Assembly: GCF_030283145.1 (NCBI RefSeq) | Contig: NZ_JASNWE010000005.1 | Location: forward strand, 62,001-126,000 | DNA from: Actinomadura xylanilytica | Lineage (GTDB): Bacteria > Actinomycetota > Actinomycetes > Streptosporangiales > Streptosporangiaceae | Direction of reading: 5' to 3' | Length of the DNA: 64,000 bases | Translations under genes and position numbers: made by a program | Notes under the pieces: generated by a model | What the model saw: the letters and a program-made list of their open reading frames with translations, nothing else | Told to the model about the DNA's origin: nothing | The model's database searches: none | Shown: positions 7,034-15,598 of the stretch, piece by piece | Numbering within the stretch: position 1 is the stretch's first letter | Layout of the letters: the number at the start of each line of letters is the position of its first letter

Positions 7034-9229
7034 GTGGAGTCCGTCTCACATACCTCGCTGACCAGCGAGTTCGTCACCGCCGGAGGCGTACGGGTCACCC
7101 GTACCGCGACACCGGTCGACTCCGAGCGCAAGTCCGGCGCGCTCAACGCCCTCGTCGCCTCGGTGGGGCGGCGCCGCGGCGGGGTGCTCAGCTCGGGGAT
7201 GGAGTATCCCGGCCGCTACAGCCGCTGGCACATGGCCTACGTCGACCCCTGCGTGGAAGTCGTCGCGCGCGGCCGGACCATCTCCGCGCGCGCCCTCAAC
7301 GAGCGCGGCCGGGTGCTGCTGCCCGCGCTCGCCCCGGCGCTGCGCGAGGCGGGCGAGACCCGCGCCGACGGGCCGGACCTGATCGAGGTGTTCGTCCCGC
7401 CCGCCGACGGGTTCTTTCCCGAGGAGGAGCGCAGCCGCCGGCCGACCGTCTTCACCGCGCTGCGCGGCATCGTGGCCCTGTTCGGCTGCGACGACCCGCA
7501 CCTCGGCCTGTACGGCGCGTTCGGATACGACCTGTCGCTCCAGTTCGAGCCGCTCCGGACGCGGCTGGAGCGGCCGGAGGGGCAGCGCGACCTGGTGCTG
7601 CACCTGCCCGACGAGATGGTCGTCGTCGACCGCAAGCGCGAGACCTCGCACCGGATGTCCTACGACTTCGAGGTCGGCGGCGCGGCCACCGCGGGGCTGC
7701 CGCGCGCCACCGAGCCCACTCCGGTGCCGGTCGCGGCCGAGACGCCGGCGCAGCCGGTGCCGGGCGTGTACGCGCAGATGGTGCGCGAGGCCAAGGACAA
7801 GTTCGTCCGCGGCGACCTGTTCGAGGTGACGCCGGGGCACGCGATGTACGGGCGGTGCGACTCGCCGGCGGTGTTCTTCGAGCGGCTCCGCGAGACCAAC
7901 CCGGCGCCGTACGAGTTCCTGTTCAACCTCGGCGAGGGGGAGTACCTGGTCGGGGCGTCCCCGGAGATGTTCGTCCGGGTGGGCGGCGACCGGGTGGAGA
8001 CCTGCCCGATCGCCGGGACGATCCGGCGCGGCGGCGACGCGATGGAGGACGCCGAGCAGATCCGCACCATCCTGGCCTCGGCCAAGGACGAGTCCGAGCT
8101 GACCATGTGCACCGACGTCGACCGCAACGACAAGTCGCGGGTCTGCGTGCCGGGCAGCGTGAAGGTGCTCGGCCGCAGGCAGATCGAGCTGTACTCCCGG
8201 CTGATCCACACCGTCGACCACATCGAGGGCCGGCTGCGGCCCGGGTTCGACGCCCTGGACGCCTTCCTCACCCACATGTGGGCCGTCACCGTCACCGGCG
8301 CCCCCAAGGCCTGGGCGATGCAGTTCATCGAGGACCACGAGGAGGAGCCGCGCCGCTGGTACGGCGGGGCGGTCGGCGGCATCGGGTTCGACGGGTCGAT
8401 GAACACCGGCCTCACGCTGCGCACCGCGCAGATCCGCGACGGGATCGCCACCGTCCGCGCCGGGGCGACGCTGCTGTACGACTCCGACCCCGAGGAGGAG
8501 GAGCGGGAGACCCACCTGAAGGCGAGCGCGCTGCTCGGGGCGCTGGCCGCGGCCCAGGCCGAGGTGGAGGCGGAGGCCGCTGCCGGGCGCGGCGCCCCGC
8601 CCGCCCCGGTGGCGGAGGCGGCGCCGGAGGCCCCGCCGGCCGGCGACGGGATGAAGGTGCTGCTGGTCGACCACGAGGACTCGTTCGTCAACACCCTGGC
8701 CGACTACTTCCGGCAGCACGGCGCCGACGTGGTCACGCTGCGGCACGGGTTCCCGGTGCGGATGCTCGACGAGCACGCCCCCGACCTGGTGGTGCTGTCG
8801 CCCGGCCCGGGGCGTCCGGACGACTTCGCCACGGCGGCCCTGCTGGACGCGCTGGACGGGCGCGGCCTGCCGGTGTTCGGCGTCTGCCTCGGACTCCAGG
8901 CGCTGGTCGAGCACGCGGGCGGCGAGCTGGCGCTGCTGCCCGAGCCCTCGCACGGCAAGCCCGGCCGGGTGAAGGTGTCCGGCGGCACCCTGTTCGCGGG
9001 GATGCCCGACGAGTTCACCGCGGCCCGCTACCACTCGCTGCACGCCACCCCGGACCGGGTGAAGGGCTTCCAGGTCACCGCGCTGACCGGGGACGTGGTG
9101 ATGGCCGTCGAGGACCCGGCGCGGCGGCGCTGGGCCGTGCAGTTCCACCCCGAGTCGATCCTCACCGCGTCCGGCGGGGCCGGGCTCCGGCTCGTCGGCA
9201 ACGTGCTGCGGCTGTGCCGGAAGCCGTGA
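7034..9229 (+). CDS. trpEG: fused anthranilate synthase, TrpE-TrpG
   Basis: 731 residues; it converts chorismate plus glutamine to anthranilate, the first step of tryptophan synthesis. The N-terminal TrpE part (about 1-505) carries ASPEMFVRV, PIAGTIRRG, CTDVDRNDKSRVC and VTGAPKAWAM. A roughly 35-residue Ala/Pro/Glu linker follows. The TrpG amidotransferase starts at MKVLLVDHEDSFVN (about residue 540), with the oxyanion loop LSPGPGRPDDF, nucleophile Cys in FGVCLGLQ (about 617) and HPES. The start is GTG, with AAGGGG nine bases upstream. Control by the leader peptide at 6889 is likely. Fused TrpEG enzymes occur in streptomycetes and rhizobia. Confidence 0.95.
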   Translation: MESVSHTSLTSEFVTAGGVRVTRTATPVDSERKSGALNALVASVGRRRGGVLSSGMEYPGRYSRWHMAYVDPCVEVVARGRTISARALNERGRVLLPALAPALREAGETRADGPDLIEVFVPPADGFFPEEERSRRPTVFTALRGIVALFGCDDPHLGLYGAFGYDLSLQFEPLRTRLERPEGQRDLVLHLPDEMVVVDRKRETSHRMSYDFEVGGAATAGLPRATEPTPVPVAAETPAQPVPGVYAQMVREAKDKFVRGDLFEVTPGHAMYGRCDSPAVFFERLRETNPAPYEFLFNLGEGEYLVGASPEMFVRVGGDRVETCPIAGTIRRGGDAMEDAEQIRTILASAKDESELTMCTDVDRNDKSRVCVPGSVKVLGRRQIELYSRLIHTVDHIEGRLRPGFDALDAFLTHMWAVTVTGAPKAWAMQFIEDHEEEPRRWYGGAVGGIGFDGSMNTGLTLRTAQIRDGIATVRAGATLLYDSDPEEEERETHLKASALLGALAAAQAEVEAEAAAGRGAPPAPVAEAAPEAPPAGDGMKVLLVDHEDSFVNTLADYFRQHGADVVTLRHGFPVRMLDEHAPDLVVLSPGPGRPDDFATAALLDALDGRGLPVFGVCLGLQALVEHAGGELALLPEPSHGKPGRVKVSGGTLFAGMPDEFTAARYHSLHATPDRVKGFQVTALTGDVVMAVEDPARRRWAVQFHPESILTASGGAGLRLVGNVLRLCRKP

Positions 9230-9373
9230 TCGAACCCGGCTCGGCCACTATTACGGCCATCTGAAATGAGGTCCCAGGGCCCTGTCATGGGCCCGGTGGT
9301 TGCGGCAGACTCACCGCATCGGCACTTGGGCCACGTTTCCGCGTAATGCGGGTGTACCCGCCGTTATCCCAGC

Positions 9374-9406
9374 AAGGGGGGGAGTGCTCACGGCACTCCC
9401 CCCTTT
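9374..9406. terminator. strong terminator after trpEG
   Basis: AAGGGGGGGAGTGC pairs with GCACTCCCCCCTTT around a 5-nt loop and ends in TTTGTGTGG. The symmetry allows function in both directions. It lies 145 bp past the trpEG stop, so the transcript has a long 3' tail that includes a small GCGGG/CCCGC hairpin. Confidence 0.8.
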
Positions 9407-9489
9407 GTGTGGAACGGGGCAACGGCCGTCCGGAACCACCCGGAAAAGGGTGACGCTCTCTGTCGGGTTTTGCTGCCAGCATCGAGCGC

Positions 9490-9738
9490 ATGGACCCAGA
9501 ACCGACCATGCCCGCACCGACCACGGCCCGCACCCCGACCACAGCCCGCGCGACCGGCCCGGCAGCGGTGGAACGGCCCGATCGCCGCGCCCGCTGGAAC
9601 GGCGCGTCGCTGTCGAGCGGCGGCCTGGCCCAGGTCTACGGGTTCGATGACGCCGACGGCAGCAGGCTCGACTGCTGGCGCAACCTCGTCGAGGTGATGG
9701 GCGCGGGCAAGCCCGCCGACACCACCGGCTACCGGTAG
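9490..9738 (+). pseudogene. small ORF resembling the C-terminal tail of an SDR oxidoreductase
   Basis: 82 codons. The first 30 residues are Thr/Ala/Pro-rich. The remainder (GLAQVYGFDDADGSRLDCWR ... GKPADTTGYR) resembles the extra C-terminal tail seen on some actinobacterial short-chain dehydrogenases. No Rossmann core, Gly-rich motif or YxxxK is present, and no clear ribosome site precedes the ATG. I read it as a leftover 3' end of a deleted gene. It overlaps the tail of the convergent WYL regulator by 10 bp. A genuine small protein is the alternative. Confidence 0.45.
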
Positions 9739-10691
9739 AGCGCGGCGAGGCGTTCCGCCGCCTCGGCCATCCGGGCGCGCAGCTCGGACGGGCCGACGAC
9801 CTCGGCCTCCGGGCCGAGCCGGAGGAGCTGGGTGAAGGCGACCTCGGGGGACTCCACGGGCAGCGCGGTGGCCACCCACCCGTGCTCGTCGGGCTCCCCG
9901 GCCGCCGCGGCGGCCCGCTCGGCCGCGTACGGCTCGACGGCGTACCGGAGGCCGCGCATCCCGGCCGGGCTGAGCCGCACGGCGACCTCCTCGCGCAGCA
10001 GCGACCGGGGGAACGCCGCCGCCTGGCCGCGCCAGTACGCCGGGAGGTCGAAGGCGTCGTCGCGTTCGAACCGCTCGCCGGTGGGCCGGACGGAGAGCAC
10101 CCGGTCGACCCGGTAGGTGCGGGCCTCGCCGCCGGCGCGCGCGACCAGGTACCAGACGCCGCTCTTGAGGACCAGGCCGTACGGCTCGGCGGTGCGGGAG
10201 ACCTCGCGGTTCTTGCGGTACCGCAGCTCCACGGCCTGGTCGTCCCACACCGCGCGGGCCAGGTCGCGCAGCAGCGGCGGCGGCTCGGCGTCGCCGAACC
10301 AGCCGGGCGCGTCGAGGTGGAAGCGCTGCTCGGCGCGGGCGGGCGCGTCCCGCAGGGACGCCGGCAGCGCGGCGAGGACCTTCAGCCCGGCCGCCGCCAC
10401 CAGGTCGGCGAGGCCCATGTCGCCGGCCGGCCCGGGCAGCCCGGACAGGAACAGCGCCTCGGCCTCCTCGCGGCTGAGCCCGGTCAGCCGCGTCCGGTAC
10501 CCGCCGACGAGCCGGTAGCCGCCGTTGCGCCCCTGGTCGGCGTAGACCGGAACGCCCGCCGCCGACAGCGCCTCCACGTCGCGGTAGATCGTCCGCTCGG
10601 AGACCTCGAGCTCGGCGGCGAGCTCGGCGGCGGTCATCGTCTCGCGTGATTGCAGCAGCAGCACCAGAGAGATCAGGCGGGAGGCACGCAT
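9729..10691 (-). CDS. YafY/PafC-type WYL-domain transcriptional regulator
   Basis: 320 residues. The N-terminal winged HTH (RASRLISLVLLLQSRETMTA ... VSERTIYRDVEALSAAGVPV) is of DeoR type. It is followed by the WYL domain (AVWDDQAVELRYRKN, GLVLKSGVWYLVARA, RTYRVDRV) and a C-terminal WCX extension. WYL proteins sense nucleic acids or small ligands and often control a neighbouring oxidoreductase gene. Here that neighbour is only the SDR-like remnant. I favour ATG at 10691 with TATAGGGGG directly before it, suggesting a leaderless mRNA; GTG at 10733 would add 14 residues. Confidence 0.88.
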   Translation of the reverse strand: MRASRLISLVLLLQSRETMTAAELAAELEVSERTIYRDVEALSAAGVPVYADQGRNGGYRLVGGYRTRLTGLSREEAEALFLSGLPGPAGDMGLADLVAAAGLKVLAALPASLRDAPARAEQRFHLDAPGWFGDAEPPPLLRDLARAVWDDQAVELRYRKNREVSRTAEPYGLVLKSGVWYLVARAGGEARTYRVDRVLSVRPTGERFERDDAFDLPAYWRGQAAAFPRSLLREEVAVRLSPAGMRGLRYAVEPYAAERAAAAAGEPDEHGWVATALPVESPEVAFTQLLRLGPEAEVVGPSELRARMAEAAERLAALYR

Positions 10692-10701
10692 CCCCCTATA
10701 T

Positions 10702-10717
10702 TGACATTCTTGCGTCA
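10702..10717. promoter_or_regulatory. inverted repeat in the WYL regulator/adenosine deaminase intergenic region
   Basis: TGACATTCTTGCGTCA has TGAC half-sites facing each other. It overlaps a TTGACA hexamer on the forward strand and lies 11 bp before the regulator's ATG. It is a plausible autoregulatory operator. Confidence 0.4.
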
Positions 10718-10770
10718 GGTTCGGGCCGTTCACCTGTCACGGACGCGGGACCGGCTGTTAGCTTCGCCGC

Positions 10771-11796
10771 GTGCCCATCGAAACCACGCCTCTCGACGCG
10801 TTCATCGACGCCCTCCCGAAGGTCGAGCTCCACGTCCACCTGGTCGGCTCGGCCTCGGTGCCGACCGTGCTGGAGCTCGCCCGCCGCCGCCCCGGCGGCT
10901 CCGTCCCGACCGACGAGCGGGAGCTGCGGCGCTTCTTCGAGTTCCGCGACTTCCCCCACTTCGCCGAGGTCTACCTGGCCGTCAACGGCCTGGTCCGCGA
11001 GCCCGAGGACGTCGCCGGGCTGGTGCTCGGCACCGCCCGCGACCTGGCGGCGCAGAACGCCCGCTACGTCGAGATCACCGTCACCCCCTACGCCCACCGG
11101 CTGGTCGGGATGCCGCCCGCCGCGATCACCGAGGCCCTCGACACGGCCGCGCGGCAGGCCCGCGAGCGGTACGGCATCCGCGTCGCCTACATCTTCGACA
11201 TCCCCGGCGACCTCGGCGCGGACGCGGTCGGCGGCACCCTCGACCAGGCGCTGGCGCACCCGCCCGAGGCGCTGGTCGGCTTCGGGATCGGCGGTATCGA
11301 GCAGGCCCGCGCGCCGCACGTGGCCGCCATCCGCGACGCGTTCCGCGCGGCCCGCGCCGCCGGGCTGCGCAGCCTCCCGCACGCCGGTGAGATGACCGGC
11401 CCGGAGACGATCTGGGAGGCGCTGGACGAGCTCGGCGCCGAGCGCATCGGGCACGGCACCAACTGCCTGGTCGACCCCCGGCTGGTCGGCCGCCTGCGGG
11501 AGGAGCAGATCCCCCTGGAGGTGTGCCCCACGTCCAACGTGTGCACCGGCCAGGTGCCCGACCTCGCCTCGCACCCGCTGCCCCGGATGCTGGAGGAGGG
11601 GCTGTTCGTCACCCTCAACAGCGACGACCCGCCGATGTTCGACACCACCCTGACCAACGAGTACCGGATTGCCGCCGGGACGTTCGGGCTCGGCCGCGCC
11701 GAGCTGGCCGCCCTCGCCCGCAACGCGGTCACCGCCTCCTCACTCGACGCCGCCGGGCAGGGCGAGATCCTGCGCGACATCGACGCGCTGGCCTGA
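10771..11796 (+). CDS. add: adenosine deaminase family protein
   Basis: 341 residues in a TIM-barrel amidohydrolase fold. It should deaminate adenosine or deoxyadenosine to inosine in purine salvage. Zinc ligands are visible in VELHVHLVGS (His21 and His23), PHAGE and IGHGTN. The catalytic Asp region is LNSDDPPMF, with CPTSN preceding it. The metal loop reads HLVGS rather than the commoner HLDGS, so a related substrate cannot be excluded. The start is GTG, and the gene is divergent from the WYL regulator. thyX follows 100 bp later, so both serve nucleotide metabolism but need not be co-transcribed. Confidence 0.88.
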   Translation: MPIETTPLDAFIDALPKVELHVHLVGSASVPTVLELARRRPGGSVPTDERELRRFFEFRDFPHFAEVYLAVNGLVREPEDVAGLVLGTARDLAAQNARYVEITVTPYAHRLVGMPPAAITEALDTAARQARERYGIRVAYIFDIPGDLGADAVGGTLDQALAHPPEALVGFGIGGIEQARAPHVAAIRDAFRAARAAGLRSLPHAGEMTGPETIWEALDELGAERIGHGTNCLVDPRLVGRLREEQIPLEVCPTSNVCTGQVPDLASHPLPRMLEEGLFVTLNSDDPPMFDTTLTNEYRIAAGTFGLGRAELAALARNAVTASSLDAAGQGEILRDIDALA

Positions 11797-11896
11797 GCAC
11801 CCCTGTGGTCCACCTGACCGTCCCGCCGCGTCGTCGCCGCTGGTGGCCGCTACTACAGTTGCGGAGGCGGCGAAGAGAACGATGTGAGGAGGCCCC

Positions 11897-12628
11897 ATGG
11901 CAGGCGAGGAAGCGGTCGATATCGAGTTCCGCGGTGACGTGACGGTGGAGCTGATCAAGTCCGCGGCGTCCGACGCCGACGTGCTGTGGGCGGCACGGGT
12001 GTCGACCAAGGGCGAGAACTCGCTCGCGGAGGCCGACGCGGACCCCGCGCGGTCCAAGGGCCTCATCAACTTCCTGATGCGGGACCGGCACGGTACGCCC
12101 TTCGAGCACTCGTCGATGACCTTCTACGTGAAGGCGCCGATCTTCGTGTTCCGCGAGTTCATGCGGCACCGCACGTTCTCCTACAACGAGGAGAGCGGGC
12201 GCTACCGCCGCCTCGAGCCGGTGTTCTACGTGCCGGGGCCCGAGCGCAAGCTGGTCCAGGAGGGCCGGCCCGGCAAGTACGTCTTCGTGGACGGCACGCC
12301 CGAGCAGCACAAGATCGTCACCGAGGCGGCCAAGGACAGCTACCGGCAGTCCTACCGCGCCTACACCGAGATGCTGGAGGCCGGGGTCGCCCGCGAGGTG
12401 GCGCGCACGGTGCTGCCGGTCGGGCTGTACTCCTCGATGTACGCCACCTGCAACGCGCGCGCCCTGATGAACTTCCTGTCCCTGCGCACCAAGCGCGAGG
12501 ACTCCACGTTCCCCTCGTTCCCGCAGCGCGAGATCGAGATGGTCGCCGAGCAGATGGAGGAGCAGTGGGCGGCGCTGATGCCGCTCACCCACGCCGCCTT
12601 CGAGGCCAACGGCCGCGTCTGCCCGTAG
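11897..12628 (+). CDS. thyX: FAD-dependent thymidylate synthase
   Basis: A 243-residue flavin-dependent enzyme that makes dTMP from dUMP with methylene-tetrahydrofolate and NADPH. The ThyX signature RHR-x7-S is at residues 90-100 (RHRTFSYNEES). EHSSMTFYVKAPIFVFRE and CNARALMNFLSLRTK match further conserved blocks for FAD and dUMP binding. The length is normal for the family. A GAGGAGGCCCC ribosome site precedes the ATG. It is a single gene with a 19-bp-stem terminator after it. Confidence 0.96.
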   Translation: MAGEEAVDIEFRGDVTVELIKSAASDADVLWAARVSTKGENSLAEADADPARSKGLINFLMRDRHGTPFEHSSMTFYVKAPIFVFREFMRHRTFSYNEESGRYRRLEPVFYVPGPERKLVQEGRPGKYVFVDGTPEQHKIVTEAAKDSYRQSYRAYTEMLEAGVAREVARTVLPVGLYSSMYATCNARALMNFLSLRTKREDSTFPSFPQREIEMVAEQMEEQWAALMPLTHAAFEANGRVCP

Positions 12629-12654
12629 GGGCGGCCCGCCGGGCGCCGGTCCGC

Positions 12655-12697
12655 GCGGCGGCCGGGCCCGGTCTTCGGGACCGGGCCCGGCCGCCGC
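12655..12697. terminator. bidirectional terminator between thyX and the C69 peptidase gene
   Basis: A perfect 19-bp stem (12655-12673 with 12679-12697) has a TTCGG loop. It sits between two convergent genes and is the strongest hairpin I see in the window. Confidence 0.9.
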
Positions 12698-12717
12698 CGC
12701 CCTGCGGAGGTGTCCGG

Positions 12718-14559
12718 TCAGGCCTTGCGGCGGCGGGCCAGCAGGACGACGGCCCCGCCGGCGATCAGGCCGGCCAGGCCGGTGAGGGCGAACCACCAGC
12801 CGCTGGTGCCGGCGGCGGCGTTCTCGTAGTCCGGGACGTCGTCCGGGTCGCCGTAGTGGCCCTTGCGGGCGAGCGTGCCGCCCTCGGCCCAGCCGCCGCC
12901 CTGGTCGCAGTTCATCCGGTCGTGCGAGGAGACCGGGCCGCGCAGCGACATGTCCAGGCTCTGGGTGTTGGCGGTGGTGCCGGCGGGCTTGTCGACCTCC
13001 GGCGTGCGGATCCCGCCGTCCGCCTTGAGGTCCTCCAGCCGCTCGGCCAGCAGGTGGTCGCCGAGCTTGAGGCCGTTGGAGGCCCACTTCGTGCTGGCCC
13101 GGGTGAGCACCTCGCGGGCCCGGGCGGGGTCACCCGAGTCGTAGGCCTCGCGGGCCTGCCGCTCCACGCCGGGCAGGTCGTCGATCAGCGTGGCCTCGTA
13201 GCCCTCCAGGGCCCGGGTCACGGTGGCGAGGTAGCCGTCGCGGCGGGAGCAGGTCGCGTACATCAGCCGCTTGAACGTCTGCGTCGCGTACTCGGTGGCC
13301 TCCTGCTCGGCGAACTGCGGCTCCAGGTACTTCGACGACCCGTTGTGCGTGAGGTAGCGGTGCTGCCGGTACTCCGGCGGGACCTCCTGGTCGCCGACGT
13401 GGAACGGGATGTAGGGCGCGGTGACCGACGCGGTGACCGCGGTCCACAGCGTCCCCATCTCGCCGTTGCCGCCGCCGGAGCCGAGCTCGGCCACGTGCCC
13501 GTACCCGGAGCGGTCGTCGGACCAGCGCGGGTCGCGGACGATCCGCATCACGTCCTCCAGCCGCACCGGGGCGAGCCTGCGGAACTCGGCCTCCAACGAC
13601 GGCGGGTTCCGGTACGGCGCCGGGTCCGCGGGGTCGACCTTGGCGCCGACCGCCACCGGCTTGCCGGGGAACGGAGTGCCGTAGACCTTCTGGAGGTCGA
13701 ACGGCTGCCCCTTCTTCCACCAGCCGCGCTCCTCGGCGACGCTCAGCAGGTTGGGCGAGCCCATGTGGTCGGCATCGTCCTTCCCGGTGGTCGGGAAGTC
13801 GTTGATGTAGCCGGGGTAGGACACCCGGACGTCGTCGGGACCGAGCCGCTCGGCGGCCCACAGCCCCTTGCCGCCGGAGAGCTGGATCAGGACCCAGCCC
13901 TCGTTCTTGTCGGCGAACATGTGCGAGTTGCCGCCGTAGTCGGTGTACCCGTACTTGTTGATCAGGTCGCCGACGATCTGCACCGCCTCGCGGGCGCTGT
14001 GCGCGCGCTCCATCGCGATGCGGGACAGGTCGCTGTAGGTCGGACCGGTCTGCGGCGTCCTGGTCGACTCCACCAGCTCGGGCCGCGAGTCCGACCACAC
14101 GTCCCGGGCGGCGACGCCGTACTCGTTGAGCCCGCCGTTGGTCAGCGGGGCGGGGAAGCCGACGAACTCCGAGTAGTTCGAGGTGATGTACCGGGCCGTC
14201 TCGCGGGCCTGCGGGATCTTGGTGAGCTTGCCCGCCATGTCCGCCTCGCCGGTCGCGCCGACCTCGATGGTGGCGCCCTCGGGGTGGCTCTGCCGGGGCA
14301 CGATGTCGATCCAGTGGCTGGACGGCTCGTGCCCGAACCCGCCCATGAACGGGCGCTTGTTCTTCGTGAGGTTCTTGCCGATGTAGACGGCGAAGCTCTT
14401 GTCGTTCCCGGCCGGCTTCTGCGCCGAACTCCGCGGCCGGGACGAGGGCCGCTCGCCCGCCGACGCCATCGGGCTGAGCAGCGTGGACGCCGCTACGAGG
14501 GCCGCCGAGAAGGCCGCCGTCCTGCGGGGGAGGCTGCGTGGGTGGCGCGTTCGCTGCAC
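12718..14559 (-). CDS. secreted C69-type dipeptidase with C-terminal membrane anchor
   Basis: 613 residues from a GTG start with GGAGAG at the right distance. Residues 1-34 form a signal peptide. A peptidase C69 (Ntn-hydrolase fold) region follows: HEPSSHWIDIVP, PAPLTNGGLNEYGVAARDVW and GNSHMFADKNEGWVLIQL. The C-terminus is a membrane helix plus RRRKA, so the enzyme is probably held on the outer face of the membrane. In classical PepD the nucleophile is an N-terminal Cys; here the aligned residue appears to be Ser55 (KSFAVYIGKN). The substrate is unknown. It ends at the shared thyX terminator. Confidence 0.82.
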   Translation of the reverse strand: MQRTRHPRSLPRRTAAFSAALVAASTLLSPMASAGERPSSRPRSSAQKPAGNDKSFAVYIGKNLTKNKRPFMGGFGHEPSSHWIDIVPRQSHPEGATIEVGATGEADMAGKLTKIPQARETARYITSNYSEFVGFPAPLTNGGLNEYGVAARDVWSDSRPELVESTRTPQTGPTYSDLSRIAMERAHSAREAVQIVGDLINKYGYTDYGGNSHMFADKNEGWVLIQLSGGKGLWAAERLGPDDVRVSYPGYINDFPTTGKDDADHMGSPNLLSVAEERGWWKKGQPFDLQKVYGTPFPGKPVAVGAKVDPADPAPYRNPPSLEAEFRRLAPVRLEDVMRIVRDPRWSDDRSGYGHVAELGSGGGNGEMGTLWTAVTASVTAPYIPFHVGDQEVPPEYRQHRYLTHNGSSKYLEPQFAEQEATEYATQTFKRLMYATCSRRDGYLATVTRALEGYEATLIDDLPGVERQAREAYDSGDPARAREVLTRASTKWASNGLKLGDHLLAERLEDLKADGGIRTPEVDKPAGTTANTQSLDMSLRGPVSSHDRMNCDQGGGWAEGGTLARKGHYGDPDDVPDYENAAAGTSGWWFALTGLAGLIAGGAVVLLARRRKA

Positions 14560-14626
14560 GGACTCTCCGTTCTGGTTTCTCCTTCTGCGCCGGGGCGCTG
14601 CCACGGCCACGCGACCGTATCCCGCA

Positions 14627-14661
14627 TTGACAATTGCGGCACCATGGGATAATTAGCCCAT
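14627..14661 (+). promoter_or_regulatory. forward promoter with overlapping inverted repeat
   Basis: TTGACA (14627-14632) is followed 15-17 bp later by GATAAT/TAATTA. ATGGG-N8-CCCAT (14644-14661) overlaps the -10 region. It probably drives the hydrolase gene at 14864, leaving a 5' leader of about 190 nt. The rest of the 304-bp gap 14560-14863 shows no other gene. Confidence 0.5.
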
Positions 14662-14863
14662 TTTTGTGACTAAGTAGACAAAACTGCCAGTCGTCACTTT
14701 AGGGGAAGAAGCGGTGGGCGCTCGGGTGGTCCTGGACGCCGTCCACCGGGACGTCGGCGCCGTTGGTCCCGCTCGCCCGGGGCGGGCGTGCAGCACGTTG
14801 ACCGATCGTCCCGGAGCGCTTGGGCCTGTGCCCGCGGCGCCGAATGCGCCAGGGTGGGGGACC

Positions 14864-15598
14864 ATGCCCGACATCACCATCCCCGCCGGACCGCGGGAGC
14901 TGCCCGGTTACCTCGCCGTCCCCGAAGGGACGGGACCCTGGCCCGCCGTCGTGATCCTGTTCGAGGCATTCGGTGCCGTCGCGGACATGCGGGCCCAGGC
15001 CGACCGCTTCGCGTCCCGCGGCTACCTCGCCGTCCTGCCCGACTTCTACGACGGCGCGCCCTGGGTGCGCTGCGTCCGCAAGGCGATGACGGACATGCGG
15101 AGCCAGCGCGGCCCCATCTACGACGGCATCGAGGCCGCCCGGTCATGGCTGGCCGGACGGGACGATTGCACCGGCGCCGTCGGCGTCGCCGGGTTCTGCA
15201 TGGGCGGCGGGTTCGCGCTCGTCGCCGCGGCCCGGTACGGCTTCCAGGCCGCCGCGGTCAACTACGGCATCCTGCCGCGCCACCCGGAGGACGCCCTCGC
15301 CGGGGCGTGTCCGGTCGTCGCGAGCTACGGCGGCGCCGACCGCACCCTGCGCGGCGCGGCGGCCAGGCTCGAACGGGCCCTCACCGTCGCGGACGTCCCG
15401 CACGACGTGAAGGAGTACCCGGGGACGGGGCACAGCTTCCTCACCGACGCCACCGTCCCCGGGCCGCTCGGCCCGGTCGCCCGGGTCGCACTCGGTATCG
15501 GGAAGGGCCGGGAGAACGCCGCCGACGCTTGGGAGCGCGTCTTCGCCTTCTTCGCCGAGCACGTCGGCGGCCCCCCTAGCCCGCCGGACGCCCCTTGA
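14864..15598 (+). CDS. dienelactone hydrolase family protein
   Basis: A 244-residue alpha/beta hydrolase of the DLH family. The nucleophile Cys112 lies in AGFCMGGGFAL, Glu34 is in LFEAFG (the residue that activates the Cys in DLH), and the His is in GTGHSFL. Family members open cyclic dienelactones from chloroaromatic breakdown, but most actinobacterial paralogues have unknown substrates. The start is ATG with AGGGTGGGGGACC; the frame is open upstream but without a site. It converges and overlaps by 23 bp with the broken gene on the other strand. Confidence 0.88.
   Translation: MPDITIPAGPRELPGYLAVPEGTGPWPAVVILFEAFGAVADMRAQADRFASRGYLAVLPDFYDGAPWVRCVRKAMTDMRSQRGPIYDGIEAARSWLAGRDDCTGAVGVAGFCMGGGFALVAAARYGFQAAAVNYGILPRHPEDALAGACPVVASYGGADRTLRGAAARLERALTVADVPHDVKEYPGTGHSFLTDATVPGPLGPVARVALGIGKGRENAADAWERVFAFFAEHVGGPPSPPDAP

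Noticed and set aside
7046..9148. A 700-codon reverse frame opposite trpEG
   Set aside because: Composition is Arg/Gly/Val repeats; trpEG has all catalytic motifs on the forward strand.
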